NCBI GenBank assembly: GCA_965197415.1
Contig: OZ240207.1
Span: forward strand, 620,001-684,000
Length of the DNA: 64,000 bases
Origin: DAOUJI01 sp965197415
Lineage (GTDB): Bacteria; Chloroflexota; Dehalococcoidia; Lucifugimonadales; JAGWBF01
Direction: 5' to 3'
The position numbers and the translations under genes were made by a program. Below are positions 1 to 7,986 of the stretch, piece after piece. Position 1 is the stretch's first letter, and each line of letters opens with the position of its first letter. Under the pieces are notes generated by a model. That model was not told the origin of the DNA. It saw only the letters and a program-made list of their open reading frames with translations, and did no database searches.

Positions 1-663
1 GAAGATACCGGCGTTGAGGATGCACCACTTGCCGGAGCGCCAATTGCCGTAGCCGATGCATCACAGGCATTCGTGAAACTCCTTGGTATGGGCGACAACC
101 GTGTCCCGCTTTCGGTCTCCACCCTTGAGGAAGTAAAAGGAGGAGGCTCCCACTGGGCGGCCTGCTATCCTGCCAACAGGCGGCCGAGAGGTGTTAAGGA
201 TGGCGCCGTTATCTTCATGGGGCGCCTTACCAGCGAACCCAATGACATCCGTGTATTTGGTAGAGCCATCGGAATGGCGTACAGGCCGATAAGAGATGAT
301 GCGACGCCGGCCGACATCGAGCTGAGGCCCTGGAAGGAAAAATGGTCAAGATACATCCGTGTCCACAACGCGGAATTCGTTGATGGCACGATTGCGAACG
401 GCGTCTCGCTCAACGAATTGATGGATACACTTAAGGCCGATTCCTTCGCGTCTACGCAGCGGAATGCCGCGCGTGGCGAAGGCAATACCAATCCCCGACA
501 TGCCTATCGCCAGCAGGCTGCGGTCGAGCTTTCTCCCGAAGGCCTCTCTTGGCTGGGCGATAGGCTTGAGGCAGCATTCGAAGCTCATGGTAAGGTTCCA
601 AGAGATAGTCTTGAGGAACTGGACTGGCCAAATTCTTCTGTCGTCCCACTCTCATCCCATTAA
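1..663 (+). CDS. Partial protein of unknown function, 5' end outside window
   Basis: The reading frame is open from the first base and ends at a TAA at 661-663, so the true start lies left of the window; an internal GTG at 73 is a possible but unsupported start. The visible part is about 220 residues, soluble, without membrane segments. A central stretch beginning around GAVIFMGRL and running through a conserved-looking block with RYIRVH and SFASTQRNAARGEGN suggests a small folded domain, perhaps PUA/EVE-like, but I cannot assign it. It sits at the left edge of a defence island. Confidence 0.6.
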   Translation, partial: EDTGVEDAPLAGAPIAVADASQAFVKLLGMGDNRVPLSVSTLEEVKGGGSHWAACYPANRRPRGVKDGAVIFMGRLTSEPNDIRVFGRAIGMAYRPIRDDATPADIELRPWKEKWSRYIRVHNAEFVDGTIANGVSLNELMDTLKADSFASTQRNAARGEGNTNPRHAYRQQAAVELSPEGLSWLGDRLEAAFEAHGKVPRDSLEELDWPNSSVVPLSSH

Positions 664-841
664 TGCTACTCTCGCATTCCAAATGGGACCTTCGAAGCCA
701 AGCTAGGTCACCGGGAATGCCATTCCCGTGTGATTGCTTACCAGAAGGGGACGGAGCTCTGCACTGCAGAGACGCCCTGGGGACACGTCAACTCGCCTAG
801 GGGCCACGTCAAAGGTCTTAACACAACTTGTGAATGTTGGC

Positions 842-895
842 TCACAGGCCGCCAATCCACATCTCGAAAACGGTTCTGTCTATCGTCAAAATAGG
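842..895 (-). pseudogene. Vestigial 3' end of a large serine recombinase gene (scar 1)
   Basis: Read on the minus strand this stretch encodes PILTIDRTVFEMWIGGL and a TGA stop. It aligns with the C-terminal part of the intact recombinase at 25551-27206, which has TVDTTIFEMWLGNL. Only the last 17 codons remain. Bases 870-898 are identical to 17133-17161 in scar 2. No upstream recombinase frame is preserved. It is best read as the residue of a former element junction. Confidence 0.7.
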
Positions 896-901
896 CCCAC
901 C

Positions 902-921
902 AAAAATGGTCGACCATTTTT
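902..921. repeat. Perfect 20-bp palindrome
   Basis: AAAAATGGTCGACCATTTTT is its own reverse complement. It lies 7 bp beyond the recombinase scar. It could be a protein-binding site, an attachment-site half or a bidirectional terminator; the T run on both strands fits the last. Nothing in the sequence decides between these. Confidence 0.6.
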
Positions 922-1124
922 GACTCGGGGCCTAGTTGGACAATGCACAGAACTCAGGTACAAGTCGTAATGTTAATCTGTACCCTCTGAACTGCACGGA
1001 TTCAAGGACCGTTACCTTGAAGCACCTACGTTCTCAGGTACCTGCTGTGGCTCAGGATACGCAACCGCTTGATGCCTTTGCCACGGTAGCTTGGGGAGTT
1101 TGTCAGAGATGAGATGTAGACGGA

Positions 1125-1679
1125 TTAACCCCACCTCATCCGCTGCACTCTCGTCCGAGCAGCCGTGACGTTGATTCGGTATTGGATCATCTTCGGAGTG
1201 ACCCCATATGTTGCCGCCGCATCGCGTTTTGACCATCCACGCCTGACGATGTGAATCGCGGCTTCTTCTGGTACGAGTAACGCGCCGCTCAGCCAGTCCG
1301 CCTCTGCCTCTGCCTCTTTATCCCACACCCGGCAGCCTCGCCCATCAACTGCTGCCATAGGAGTGTGAAGCAGGAGCCCGTGGGAGAGTTCATGCGCAAC
1401 GTCGTTGGATTGACGCCCCGGGGCATGTGCATCGTTGAAGACGATCGTTCGTCTCGGTCCTCTGAACACCGTCACCCCCGAGAACATTCCCTGCCCTCCG
1501 TTCAGGAACAGTTTTGTAGCGTCGGGGGCCACCCTATGGAAACTTGACAGCGGAAGCACAGGAATCTCGAGGTGTTCTGCCAGCCGCCATACATCGAGGG
1601 GCGAGGTGCGAGAGAGGGACAGTTCGGCCCGCACTTCGCGGGCGATGGCGTTTGCCTCGGTCTTGAACCCTCTCCTCAT
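1125..1679 (-). CDS. ImmA/IrrE-family metallo-endopeptidase
   Basis: A 184-residue protein of usual length for the family. It has the zinc motif HELSH at about residues 96-100 and a downstream acidic stretch EAEAEADWLSGALLVP (about 122-137) that supplies the third ligand and the typical (A/F)xxLLxP signature. Family members such as ImmA cleave an XRE-type repressor to switch on mobile or defence genes. It lies directly downstream of an XRE gene on the same strand (143-bp gap), so the pair is probably a repressor and anti-repressor controlling the divergent Ubl operon. The substrate is inferred from the context. Confidence 0.85.
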   Translation of the reverse strand: MRRGFKTEANAIAREVRAELSLSRTSPLDVWRLAEHLEIPVLPLSSFHRVAPDATKLFLNGGQGMFSGVTVFRGPRRTIVFNDAHAPGRQSNDVAHELSHGLLLHTPMAAVDGRGCRVWDKEAEAEADWLSGALLVPEEAAIHIVRRGWSKRDAAATYGVTPKMIQYRINVTAARTRVQRMRWG

Positions 1680-1737
1680 GACAACCTAGTGGTTCAACAT
1701 CCTAGTATTGAAGGGTAACGAGACTATGACTTGGTAG

Positions 1738-1758
1738 GGGCGGGTTTGAAACCCGCCC
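1738..1758. repeat. REP-like hairpin between xre and immA genes
   Basis: GGGCGGGTTT, one central G, AAACCCGCCC: a perfect inverted repeat with 10-nt arms. Hairpins of this kind occur as dispersed intergenic repeats in Chloroflexota. It lies in the 142-bp gap between the repressor gene and the protease gene and could reduce read-through between them. Confidence 0.55.
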
Positions 1759-1821
1759 TGTGGTTGTAGAACGCAAATCCAACCCCCTATTACTATCCGT
1801 CATTTCAAAGATTTCGGTCCA

Positions 1822-2178
1822 CTAGTCCTTTCGCATCCGTTCATAGGTTGCCTTCACCATCTGGTCGAGGGCGTCGGCTGCCTCCGGTGTCAGGTGGGGA
1901 TCGCTCTTCAAGTAGGTCGAGATCATGGCCAGCGGCTCAGGTTCGCCCTGTTCGGCATCAGAGCGTACAAAATCATCAGCCTTCAGCCCAGACCAGGACG
2001 CCAGCGCAGCTAGCCCATCGACATCTGGGCGCCTTCCCTGGGCCATTCTAGTCAGGGTCGAGGCACTGACCCCGGATTGGGCTGCGACTTGCTTCCAGTT
2101 GAGGTTCCTTGACCGACGAGTCGCGTCCAGCGCATCGTAGAAGCCGTGGCTATCGAACCTCCCGTGCTTCTGATCCAT
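1822..2178 (-). CDS. XRE-family helix-turn-helix repressor
   Basis: A 118-residue protein with an N-terminal Cro/CI-type HTH (about residues 20-75: WKQVAAQSGVSASTLTRMAQG, the second helix ending in LTRM) and a C-terminal helical tail rich in Asp/Glu/Met. The ATG at 2178 is preceded by AAGGAGG at good spacing. It is transcribed away from the Ubl operon and its promoter overlaps the operon promoter. With the ImmA-type protease downstream this matches ImmR/ImmA regulatory pairs known from mobile elements. It probably represses its own and the divergent promoter. Confidence 0.85.
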   Translation of the reverse strand: MDQKHGRFDSHGFYDALDATRRSRNLNWKQVAAQSGVSASTLTRMAQGRRPDVDGLAALASWSGLKADDFVRSDAEQGEPEPLAMISTYLKSDPHLTPEAADALDQMVKATYERMRKD

Positions 2179-2194
2179 CTGGTCCTCCTTCTGG

Positions 2195-2268
2195 TTGCAA
2201 TTATCGAATTGGGCGTCTATACTCTAATTAGCAGATAGCAATCAAGCACCTCAATATCAATTAGGAGG
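2195..2268. promoter_or_regulatory. Overlapping divergent promoters with palindromic operator
   Basis: On the plus strand TTGCAA (2195-2200), a 17-nt spacer and TATACT (2218-2223) form a strong sigma-70 promoter for the Ubl operon. On the minus strand TTGATT (2245-2240), an 18-nt spacer and TATAGA (2221-2216) form a promoter for the XRE gene, so the two -10 boxes overlap. CAATTATCGAATTG (2198-2211), with CAATT/AATTG arms, overlaps the plus-strand -35 and is a likely repressor site. A further AATTAG motif occurs at 2226-2231 and again at 2259-2264. AGGAGG at 2263-2268 is the operon's ribosome-binding site. Confidence 0.7.
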
Positions 2269-2278
2269 ATTGTACCAC

Positions 2279-2527
2279 ATGAATGGCGACACACAAATTT
2301 ACGTTAGCGGACGGGAGTACAAGGTCCCAGGCAGTCTCGTGGCCTATGACCAGATCGTGAAGATCTGGAACGAGTTGCACGCGCCTGAGGACAAGCACAT
2401 CATAGGCACGCCCGGCATCGACTATGAGGACGACCTCAAAGGCGAGGCCGGTGTTCTGCTGCCGGGCAAGGACGTCCAGGTCAAGGACGGCACGAGCTTC
2501 TCGGTTGACCCCGAGCATGTCTCCTGA
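2279..2527 (+). CDS. Ubiquitin-like (multiubiquitin-type) modifier
   Basis: An 82-residue acidic protein starting at the ATG at 2279, 10 nt after AGGAGG; an upstream TTG at 2270 overlaps the ribosome-binding site and is unlikely. The pattern of a beta-hairpin (IYVSGREYKV), a helix (LVAYDQIVKIWNEL) and later strands (GVLLPGKDVQVKDGTSFSV) fits the beta-grasp Ubl seen in operons with ThiF-type E1 and DUF6527 proteins. The last residues are PEHVS, without a C-terminal Gly-Gly, so conjugation chemistry may be atypical. It overlaps the next gene by 11 bp, indicating translational coupling. Confidence 0.75.
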   Translation: MNGDTQIYVSGREYKVPGSLVAYDQIVKIWNELHAPEDKHIIGTPGIDYEDDLKGEAGVLLPGKDVQVKDGTSFSVDPEHVS

Positions 2528-3704
2528 GGACCGCCTCACCGCGTTCGGTGACCAAGTCGGGTTCGACGTCAGCATTGAAACTGACGTTATCCGGGCTGTC
2601 GGGGTTCCCTGTCTCCTTGCAGGTGGGGTCTCTGGCACCTGCACCATTGAGAAGTCTCGCGACTCCGCCAGCGGGAAACCGGATAGCCGAATAGGAGACG
2701 CCGTCCATGCGGTGCGGGTCACGATTGACAGCGAGGCCGACGGGCGCGTGTACCATGCGGATGGGAGCCCCCTTGAGAGTTATATCGGCGGCGACGGAAA
2801 GACGTGGTCGAACATCTCCATTCACAAAGGTAGCCAAGGCAGCCCGGAGGAAGACGAGTCGGCGAGCGACGTGGTCCACCGCTATTCCAAGCAGATCGTC
2901 GGGGCCGCATGGGCGGGCGGCCATTCCGACACCGCTCCTCCACCGATACCAGATCCGTTCAAGATACCCAACACCTTTGAGGCCCGAGCGGGCATCGTCC
3001 AGGTTCAGGACCTGATCCGCGGTCAGAGGATTGCAATCATCGGCCTGGGCGGAACTGGTTCCTACATCCTTGACCTTGTTGCCAAAACGCCCGTCCGGGA
3101 AATCCACGCCTTAGATGACGACTACATGGACTGGCATAACTTCATGCGGGCTCCTGGTGCACCTACTGCTGAGGAGATTGAGCTACGCCACCAAGGATGT
3201 CTGCGCAAAGTGGATTACTACCATCCCAAGTACGCGTCCCTTCGGGTAGGCATCCAAATGCACCCGTTCCGCGTGGGCAGTAAGTCCACGCTTGACGAGT
3301 TTCTGTCGGCTCATTCCATCGACTTTGCCTTCGTGTGCATAGATCAACTGACCGAAGGCGATTCGCCAAGACAGGATGCGGTCTACTGCGCGCTCTCCGA
3401 CTCCGGGGTGCCGTTCATCGATTCGGGCGTGAGCATATCGGTGGAGGACAGCGCCGTTACAGGCTCCGTGACGACAAGCTTCTATGACGCAGGCTCAGTT
3501 GAGTGGAAGGGTGCCATACCGAATTCGAAGGTCGAGGGCGATGTTCCAGGCTATCGCAACGTGCAGCTGCCGGAAGTGAATGCGTTGGCGGCTTCGCTCG
3601 CCGTCATGGAGTGGCGACGCCGCACAGGACAGTATGTTTCGAAGTCAGCTTCCTTTCTCCACAAGTTCCGACTCGAGAGGCCGAGCATTGTCATACCAAA
3701 CTGA
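2517..3704 (+). CDS. E1-like ThiF/MoeB-family adenylyltransferase
   Basis: A 395-residue protein. The chosen ATG at 2517 lies inside the end of the Ubl gene. The N-terminal 150 residues are a family-specific domain. The Rossmann adenylation domain follows, with the nucleotide loop IIGLGGTGS (GLGGTG at 176-181), the acidic ALDDD segment (198-202) and later FVCID. ThiF/E1 enzymes adenylate the C-terminus of a beta-grasp partner; the neighbour Ubl is the obvious substrate. No separate E2 or JAMM gene is present in this operon, unlike the second Ubl operon at 13 kb. Membership is clear; a conjugating role is inferred. Confidence 0.85.
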   Translation: MSPEDRLTAFGDQVGFDVSIETDVIRAVGVPCLLAGGVSGTCTIEKSRDSASGKPDSRIGDAVHAVRVTIDSEADGRVYHADGSPLESYIGGDGKTWSNISIHKGSQGSPEEDESASDVVHRYSKQIVGAAWAGGHSDTAPPPIPDPFKIPNTFEARAGIVQVQDLIRGQRIAIIGLGGTGSYILDLVAKTPVREIHALDDDYMDWHNFMRAPGAPTAEEIELRHQGCLRKVDYYHPKYASLRVGIQMHPFRVGSKSTLDEFLSAHSIDFAFVCIDQLTEGDSPRQDAVYCALSDSGVPFIDSGVSISVEDSAVTGSVTTSFYDAGSVEWKGAIPNSKVEGDVPGYRNVQLPEVNALAASLAVMEWRRRTGQYVSKSASFLHKFRLERPSIVIPN

Positions 3705-4140
3705 TGCGCAGAAGCGGCGTCCCGTAACACTTCGGCCCATCTTCGTAGAGGTGCTGCCCGAGTTCGATGCAATCAAGGCCGGCGAGCTCTGGATTAGCCC
3801 TAAGCATCGTACTGTCAACCTGCGCTGTCCCTGTGGTTGTGGCGAGCTGACGGTGCTGTCTCTCCATCCCAGTCGATGGCACATTTACTTCGACGGGAAG
3901 TCGGTCTCCCTTGACGGTCCTACCGGCGGGTCAGTGTGGGCTTACTCAGGCTGCGGCAGCCACTACGCCATTCAAAGCAACGCTGTTCTCTGGTTGGAGG
4001 GGATCACTCCGAGTCGTCATTCGGAATATGCGGACGTGGAGCGAGCGCGGATGCTTGGCTCAACATCGGACCGTCATTCTCTTCGTTCATGGTTCGGACG
4101 AGTTTGGCGCAGTCTCCGGTTGGCGATGTGGGGGAAGTGA
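3688..4140 (+). CDS. DUF6527 family zinc-cluster protein
   Basis: The frame is open further left; the TTG at 3688 with GAGAGG 8 nt upstream gives a 150-residue protein overlapping the E1 gene by 17 bp, but an ATG at 3634 cannot be excluded. The core has CPCGCGE, a tryptophan-containing strand, and SGCGSHYAI followed by the hydrophobic VLWLEG, the pattern of DUF6527, a family found beside multiubiquitin and ThiF genes. The Cys/His pattern suggests one zinc site. Its biochemical role is unknown; being in the operon it may act as target adaptor or processing factor. The C-terminal tail is basic. Confidence 0.75.
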   Translation: MSYQTDAQKRRPVTLRPIFVEVLPEFDAIKAGELWISPKHRTVNLRCPCGCGELTVLSLHPSRWHIYFDGKSVSLDGPTGGSVWAYSGCGSHYAIQSNAVLWLEGITPSRHSEYADVERARMLGSTSDRHSLRSWFGRVWRSLRLAMWGK

Positions 4141-4248
4141 AACCTCAAGCCATAAGACATTGCCGCTCCGGTCCGGAGGGCAGTGCGTCCACGACGACTG
4201 ATCAAGCAAGACCAAAACGACTGCCCCCGCGGTAGAAAGGAGGGTCTG

Positions 4249-5286
4249 GTGGCGTCAAGACAGCACGAACAATGGAAGGAAGACCTCTTCGATCACCTGG
4301 ACCGCAAGCTGAGCGGGTGTATCTCGTGCGAGTTCGGAGAGGCCAGGGGCAGTCACGCCCCTACGCATCGAGGGAGGCACCGGGAGCCTTCCCAGCAGGT
4401 CCTGTGGACGTGCGAGCGAATGCACCCTCACAGCTACGACCTGCTGCGGGGCGCCGGGTTCGTGGTGATGGAGCAGCAACAGTCCGCCCCAATCGGCGGT
4501 CGATGCCGCCCGGACCTCACCATCCTGGACACCCATCGCGAGCCCCTGGCATTCATAGAGATCGTGCGGTCCAACCGACCTACCAACTCCCTTCGAGTGG
4601 CGGAAGAGCTGGGAATCCCGCTGTTCACGATTCTTGCTCCTCATAGGCGGTCCCTTGTTCCCGGGCTCAGGCCGTCCCGGCCCTGGTGGGACTTTGATCC
4701 CAGCCTGCCGCAGGACGCCAAGCACCAGATGTACTTCATGGAGCAGGTGGCAGACGAATTGATGCGCCGTAATGACGAAGGCGACTCAACATGGGCCAAC
4801 CTGGACATGATGCTGGATGACGACGGGAATCTGGCCTTTGCGAGCTTCCGCGGCTCTCCGCCCGACCTGGCGGGGCCAACGTTTCCGAGGACGGGCGACC
4901 TGATTGTCGCGGAGCTGTGCTCATGGGGCTGCGACAAGGCAATGGAGGTGCTTGGGAGCGAGCAGCTCATGGACCAACAGAACGCCATTCTCTCCATTCG
5001 CGAGACTCTGGAGCAGGACCTGGGGAGGATTCTGCTGGGAGCCATTCGAGGTGCGAATGATGGGACGAGCCGATTCGTCGTCCCGGTCGGGTCGGAAGAG
5101 GTCCACGTTGAGATGAGTCTGAAGCCGCTCAACCCGCACATTGGACCCGACGATCCTCTCGTCCTGAATCTAGTTGAACAACTGGCTTGCGCCGCCGAGA
5201 AAGTTAGGAACGGCCGAAGGCTCGAACCCTCGTGTACTGGTCCCATTGGTACCGTTCAGAACGAAAGGTCACTTCACGATGCGTGA
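4249..5286 (+). CDS. PD-(D/E)XK-like nuclease-domain protein
   Basis: The GTG start at 4249 follows AAAGGAGGG by 5 nt and gives 345 residues. The N-terminal part carries ISCEFGEA and a segment with CRPDLTILD (Asp89) followed by LAFIEIVRS (Glu104), the Asp...Glu-x-x arrangement of the restriction-endonuclease fold as in CoiA-like and VSR-like proteins, although the usual Lys is replaced by Val. The C-terminal 150 residues show no recognisable domain. It stands 108 bp after the DUF6527 gene on the same strand, so it may be the effector of the Ubl operon. The nuclease assignment is moderate. Confidence 0.55.
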   Translation: MASRQHEQWKEDLFDHLDRKLSGCISCEFGEARGSHAPTHRGRHREPSQQVLWTCERMHPHSYDLLRGAGFVVMEQQQSAPIGGRCRPDLTILDTHREPLAFIEIVRSNRPTNSLRVAEELGIPLFTILAPHRRSLVPGLRPSRPWWDFDPSLPQDAKHQMYFMEQVADELMRRNDEGDSTWANLDMMLDDDGNLAFASFRGSPPDLAGPTFPRTGDLIVAELCSWGCDKAMEVLGSEQLMDQQNAILSIRETLEQDLGRILLGAIRGANDGTSRFVVPVGSEEVHVEMSLKPLNPHIGPDDPLVLNLVEQLACAAEKVRNGRRLEPSCTGPIGTVQNERSLHDA

Positions 5287-5764
5287 CGTAGCTGCAAACG
5301 TGGGATTTAGGGGCTTGGAGGTCCTGTCTAGGCTGGTGGCCAGCCGATGGAGGAAGTCCCAGGCAGCGTGGCTGTCCGCGTGGCATGAACCGGCACTAGG
5401 CCTGAGAGTCCTTTATCTGGTCATAGGACTTTTCGTTGCTTACCTCTTGGTCCCATACTCGTTTCGAGAGTTGGGGGTGATGGGCGGAATCTCGTACCTC
5501 ATTGCCTTATTCGGTGCGATTTCAAATGCGATGTTCTTCAGGATCGTGAGAGTCGGTCGGGCCGATTACATTCCCCTTGGGTTAGTGGCTCCAATTGCCA
5601 TCTTCGTGGGCCTGGCAGGATCCAAAGCAATCCGGCCTCTGCTCGGAGAGGCCAAGAACGCTGCATTGGCTGAGGACTTCGTTGGGGCAGTGGTAATCCT
5701 GGCTATCTTCGGGTTCTTCGCCCTCTTGTTCAGACGATGGCAAAGCGGGAATCCCTATGGGTGA
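5279..5764 (+). CDS. Four-helix integral membrane protein of unknown function
   Basis: The ATG at 5279 overlaps the nuclease-like gene's stop by 8 bp (GATGCGTGA), giving 161 residues. Four hydrophobic segments are visible: around LYLVIGLFVAYLLV, GGISYLIALFGAISNAMFF, IPLGLVAPIAIFVGLA and GAVVILAIFGFFALLF. No motif is recognised. Tight coupling to a nuclease-like gene suggests a membrane-bound partner, but no function can be named. Confidence 0.65.
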   Translation: MRDVAANVGFRGLEVLSRLVASRWRKSQAAWLSAWHEPALGLRVLYLVIGLFVAYLLVPYSFRELGVMGGISYLIALFGAISNAMFFRIVRVGRADYIPLGLVAPIAIFVGLAGSKAIRPLLGEAKNAALAEDFVGAVVILAIFGFFALLFRRWQSGNPYG

Positions 5765-5800
5765 GACCGTAGAGACGGCCTGGATGGTACAGGCTCATTC

Positions 5801-5837
5801 TTGACGGCGGAATGTTGCAGGACTTATACTGTTTCAC
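5801..5837 (+). promoter_or_regulatory. Strong promoter giving a near-leaderless AbiE-like mRNA
   Basis: TTGACG (5801-5806), an 18-nt spacer and TATACT (5825-5830). The ATG at 5838 lies only 8 nt after the -10 box, about where transcription would begin, and no ribosome-binding site precedes it. The first gene is therefore likely translated from a leaderless or near-leaderless message. Confidence 0.6.
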
Positions 5838-6968
5838 ATGATGCGGAACAGATATATATCAGAAACAACGCTGATCGACACAGCTGTTAAGGAGATAAGA
5901 TCGCGCCTGCCACCGCGGTGGCTCCTGCTCAACCGCGAGAGGGTCGCAGCCGTGCGGTACCCACAGCAACCCAACCGTATGATCGACGCCATCTGGGAAC
6001 TCCGCGATCCTGACGGATTCTCATCCGACATCATCGTGGAAGTCAAGGCGAACCCGGTGGAGCCCAGGCTGGTCAGCAGTGTGGCGTCCCAGTTGAGGGC
6101 GCTGTCTTACCCAAGGGACGTGCAGGACGGCGCAACCCCTGCCAACATACTGGTCTCCACCTACCTGAGCCCACTGACGAGGGAGCGCCTGACGGAAGCC
6201 GGGATAAGCTACGCCGACTCAACCGGAAACATCAGGTTCACCGTTGACCGTCCTGCGGTGTACATCGAGACCCAAGGGGCGGACAAGAACCCCTTCAGAG
6301 AGGAACGCCCGCTCCAGTCGCTCAGGGGAAGCCGCGCCGCCCGCGTGGTCAGGGGTCTCCTGGACTACCGGACTCCCTTCGGAACCAGGGAGTTGGCCGC
6401 CAAGACCGCAAGCTCTGCGGCCATGATTTCAAGGGTATCCAGCCTGCTGGAGCCGGACGAAATCGTCACCAAGGAGAGCCCGAGAGGACGCATCGTCTCA
6501 GTGGACTGGGAGGCTCTGGCCCGCCGATGGGGCATGGACTACGACTTCGCGCCTCCCAAACTCTCGACTACCTGGCTTGAGCCGAGGGGGACAAGGACGC
6601 TGTTCGCCCGGCTTCGCGACGCGGGAATCCGGTACGCCGTCACCGGCTCGTTTGCGGGGTATCGCCTGGCGCCTGTCGCGGAGCCGCGCCTGGCGGCGCT
6701 CTATGTCGACGACCCTGCTACCGCCGCCCGGTCACTGGGACTGCGCCCGGCGGAGACCGGAGGCAATGTTCTCCTCGTGCGTCCATTCGACCCAGTCGCA
6801 TTCGAGCGCGCCGAATGCGACGACGGCATCACCTACGCCCGCGTAACCCAGGTTCTGCTGGATCTCATGAAAGGGCCGGGGCGAGGACCGGCAGAGGCGG
6901 AGGCCCTTCAGGAGTGGATGCGAGACAACGAGGATATATGGAAGCTATCCATGACCGAAACTACATAG
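5838..6968 (+). CDS. AbiEi-like antitoxin/transcriptional regulator of a type IV TA pair
   Basis: 376 residues. The N-terminal domain has an endonuclease-like strand pattern (SDIIVEVKANPV, residues about 61-72, then ANILVSTYLS), the centre carries a winged helix (LLDYRTPFGTRELAAKTASSAAMISR, in two blocks), and the C-terminal part is a nucleotidyltransferase-like alpha/beta domain (RYAVTGSFAGYRLA). The architecture matches proteins paired with AbiEii-type nucleotidyltransferases. It overlaps the next gene by 31 bp. As in other AbiE pairs, it is probably antitoxin and repressor. The exact subfamily is uncertain. Confidence 0.65.
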   Translation: MMRNRYISETTLIDTAVKEIRSRLPPRWLLLNRERVAAVRYPQQPNRMIDAIWELRDPDGFSSDIIVEVKANPVEPRLVSSVASQLRALSYPRDVQDGATPANILVSTYLSPLTRERLTEAGISYADSTGNIRFTVDRPAVYIETQGADKNPFREERPLQSLRGSRAARVVRGLLDYRTPFGTRELAAKTASSAAMISRVSSLLEPDEIVTKESPRGRIVSVDWEALARRWGMDYDFAPPKLSTTWLEPRGTRTLFARLRDAGIRYAVTGSFAGYRLAPVAEPRLAALYVDDPATAARSLGLRPAETGGNVLLVRPFDPVAFERAECDDGITYARVTQVLLDLMKGPGRGPAEAEALQEWMRDNEDIWKLSMTETT

Positions 6969-7762
6969 ATGCCCGGGAGACGCTGCTAGACGCCGTCGAG
7001 GCGCTGGGGCTGCACGGTGATGCCGCCATCTTGGTGGGCGCGCAGGCGATATATGTACACACAGAGGGCGAGGATGACAGCTTCGCCATCGCCCCGTTTA
7101 CCTATGACGCAGACCTCGCGCTCGATCCCGAGCTGCTGGGTGACACGCCTGCGATAGTCGAAGCCATGAGCCGGGCAGGATTCCGGCTGGGGGACCAACC
7201 GGGGTTGTATAGGAAGGACGGCGGAGGACAGGTCGACCTGTTGGTTCCGGAGGCTGTGGGCGGGCCCGGACGCAGGGCGGCCCGGCTCGGCGTCCATGGC
7301 AACAAGGCGGCAATGAAGGTTCACGGACTCGAGGGCGCCCTCGTGAGCCATACGCGCAGGAAGATAGCTACTCTGGTCTCGGACGCGGACCGCTCATGCA
7401 TCCTGAAGGTGGCCGGGCCGGCCGCACTGCTGGTGGCCAAAGTGCACAAGATAGGGGAACGCTTGGAGGACCCCGATGTGCGCCGTCAGGCACAGCTCCC
7501 CAAGGACGCCTTCGACATCTATCGGCTCCTGCTCGCTATCGACACAACCGAGATGGCTAAGGAGTTCAGGCTCCTGCAGTCACACGAGATTTCCGGCAGG
7601 GTGGCCTCCGAAGCATTGTCGATGTTTCAGCGCCTGTTCAGCGCCCCATCCAATATGGGCACGGAGCTAGTAGTCAGGGCCGTTCCCGCTACCGAGGACC
7701 CCGATTTCATCGCCGCATCGAACGTTGCTCTCGGCCAGGACCTGCTGGAGGCGCTCAAATAG
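6938..7762 (+). CDS. AbiEii-like nucleotidyltransferase (putative toxin)
   Basis: The ATG at 6938 gives 274 residues. It shows the polymerase-beta-like core: ILVGAQAIYVH (residues about 25-35) followed by TYDADLALDP, the Asp-x-Asp pair for metal binding, and a later KV..VAKVHKIGER helix typical of the AbiEii/MenT group. Such enzymes add nucleotides to tRNA and stop growth until an AbiEi partner neutralises them. The overlap with the preceding gene supports an operon. The catalytic residues appear intact. The tRNA-modifying action is inferred from the family. Confidence 0.7.
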   Translation: MEAIHDRNYIDARETLLDAVEALGLHGDAAILVGAQAIYVHTEGEDDSFAIAPFTYDADLALDPELLGDTPAIVEAMSRAGFRLGDQPGLYRKDGGGQVDLLVPEAVGGPGRRAARLGVHGNKAAMKVHGLEGALVSHTRRKIATLVSDADRSCILKVAGPAALLVAKVHKIGERLEDPDVRRQAQLPKDAFDIYRLLLAIDTTEMAKEFRLLQSHEISGRVASEALSMFQRLFSAPSNMGTELVVRAVPATEDPDFIAASNVALGQDLLEALK

Positions 7763-7986
7763 TGGCAAATGGGCCGTAGCCGGAGGGGGCGGATAAGGGG
7801 AGAAGGCTTGAACCACAAGGAGGTCGGAAGACTTGATGTTGGAACAATGCAATCCAGAAGCTTGGATGTCTCCGGCTTGTTGTCGAGTCCAAAGCGACCG
7901 GGCTTTCCGGTCTGCGGGTTCGTACACGATTAACACACTAGGTGAGTTGGAGTCAGTGGACATGAGACTCGTACATGAGGCTATAG

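Larger units (their letters stand above)
664..1124. other. Intergenic region with recombinase scar and perfect palindrome
   Basis: No credible gene is seen here. The region holds the 3'-end remnant of a serine recombinase gene on the minus strand (842-895) and a perfect 20-bp palindrome just beyond it (902-921). The remaining sequence, between the stop of the left partial gene and the end of the immA-like gene, shows nothing I can name. Confidence 0.6.

Noticed and set aside
780..792. Shared GACACGTCAAC at 781-791 and 30719-30729 as attachment core
   Set aside because: Only 11 bp, no flanking similarity, and the second copy belongs to a cluster of TGAC operators.
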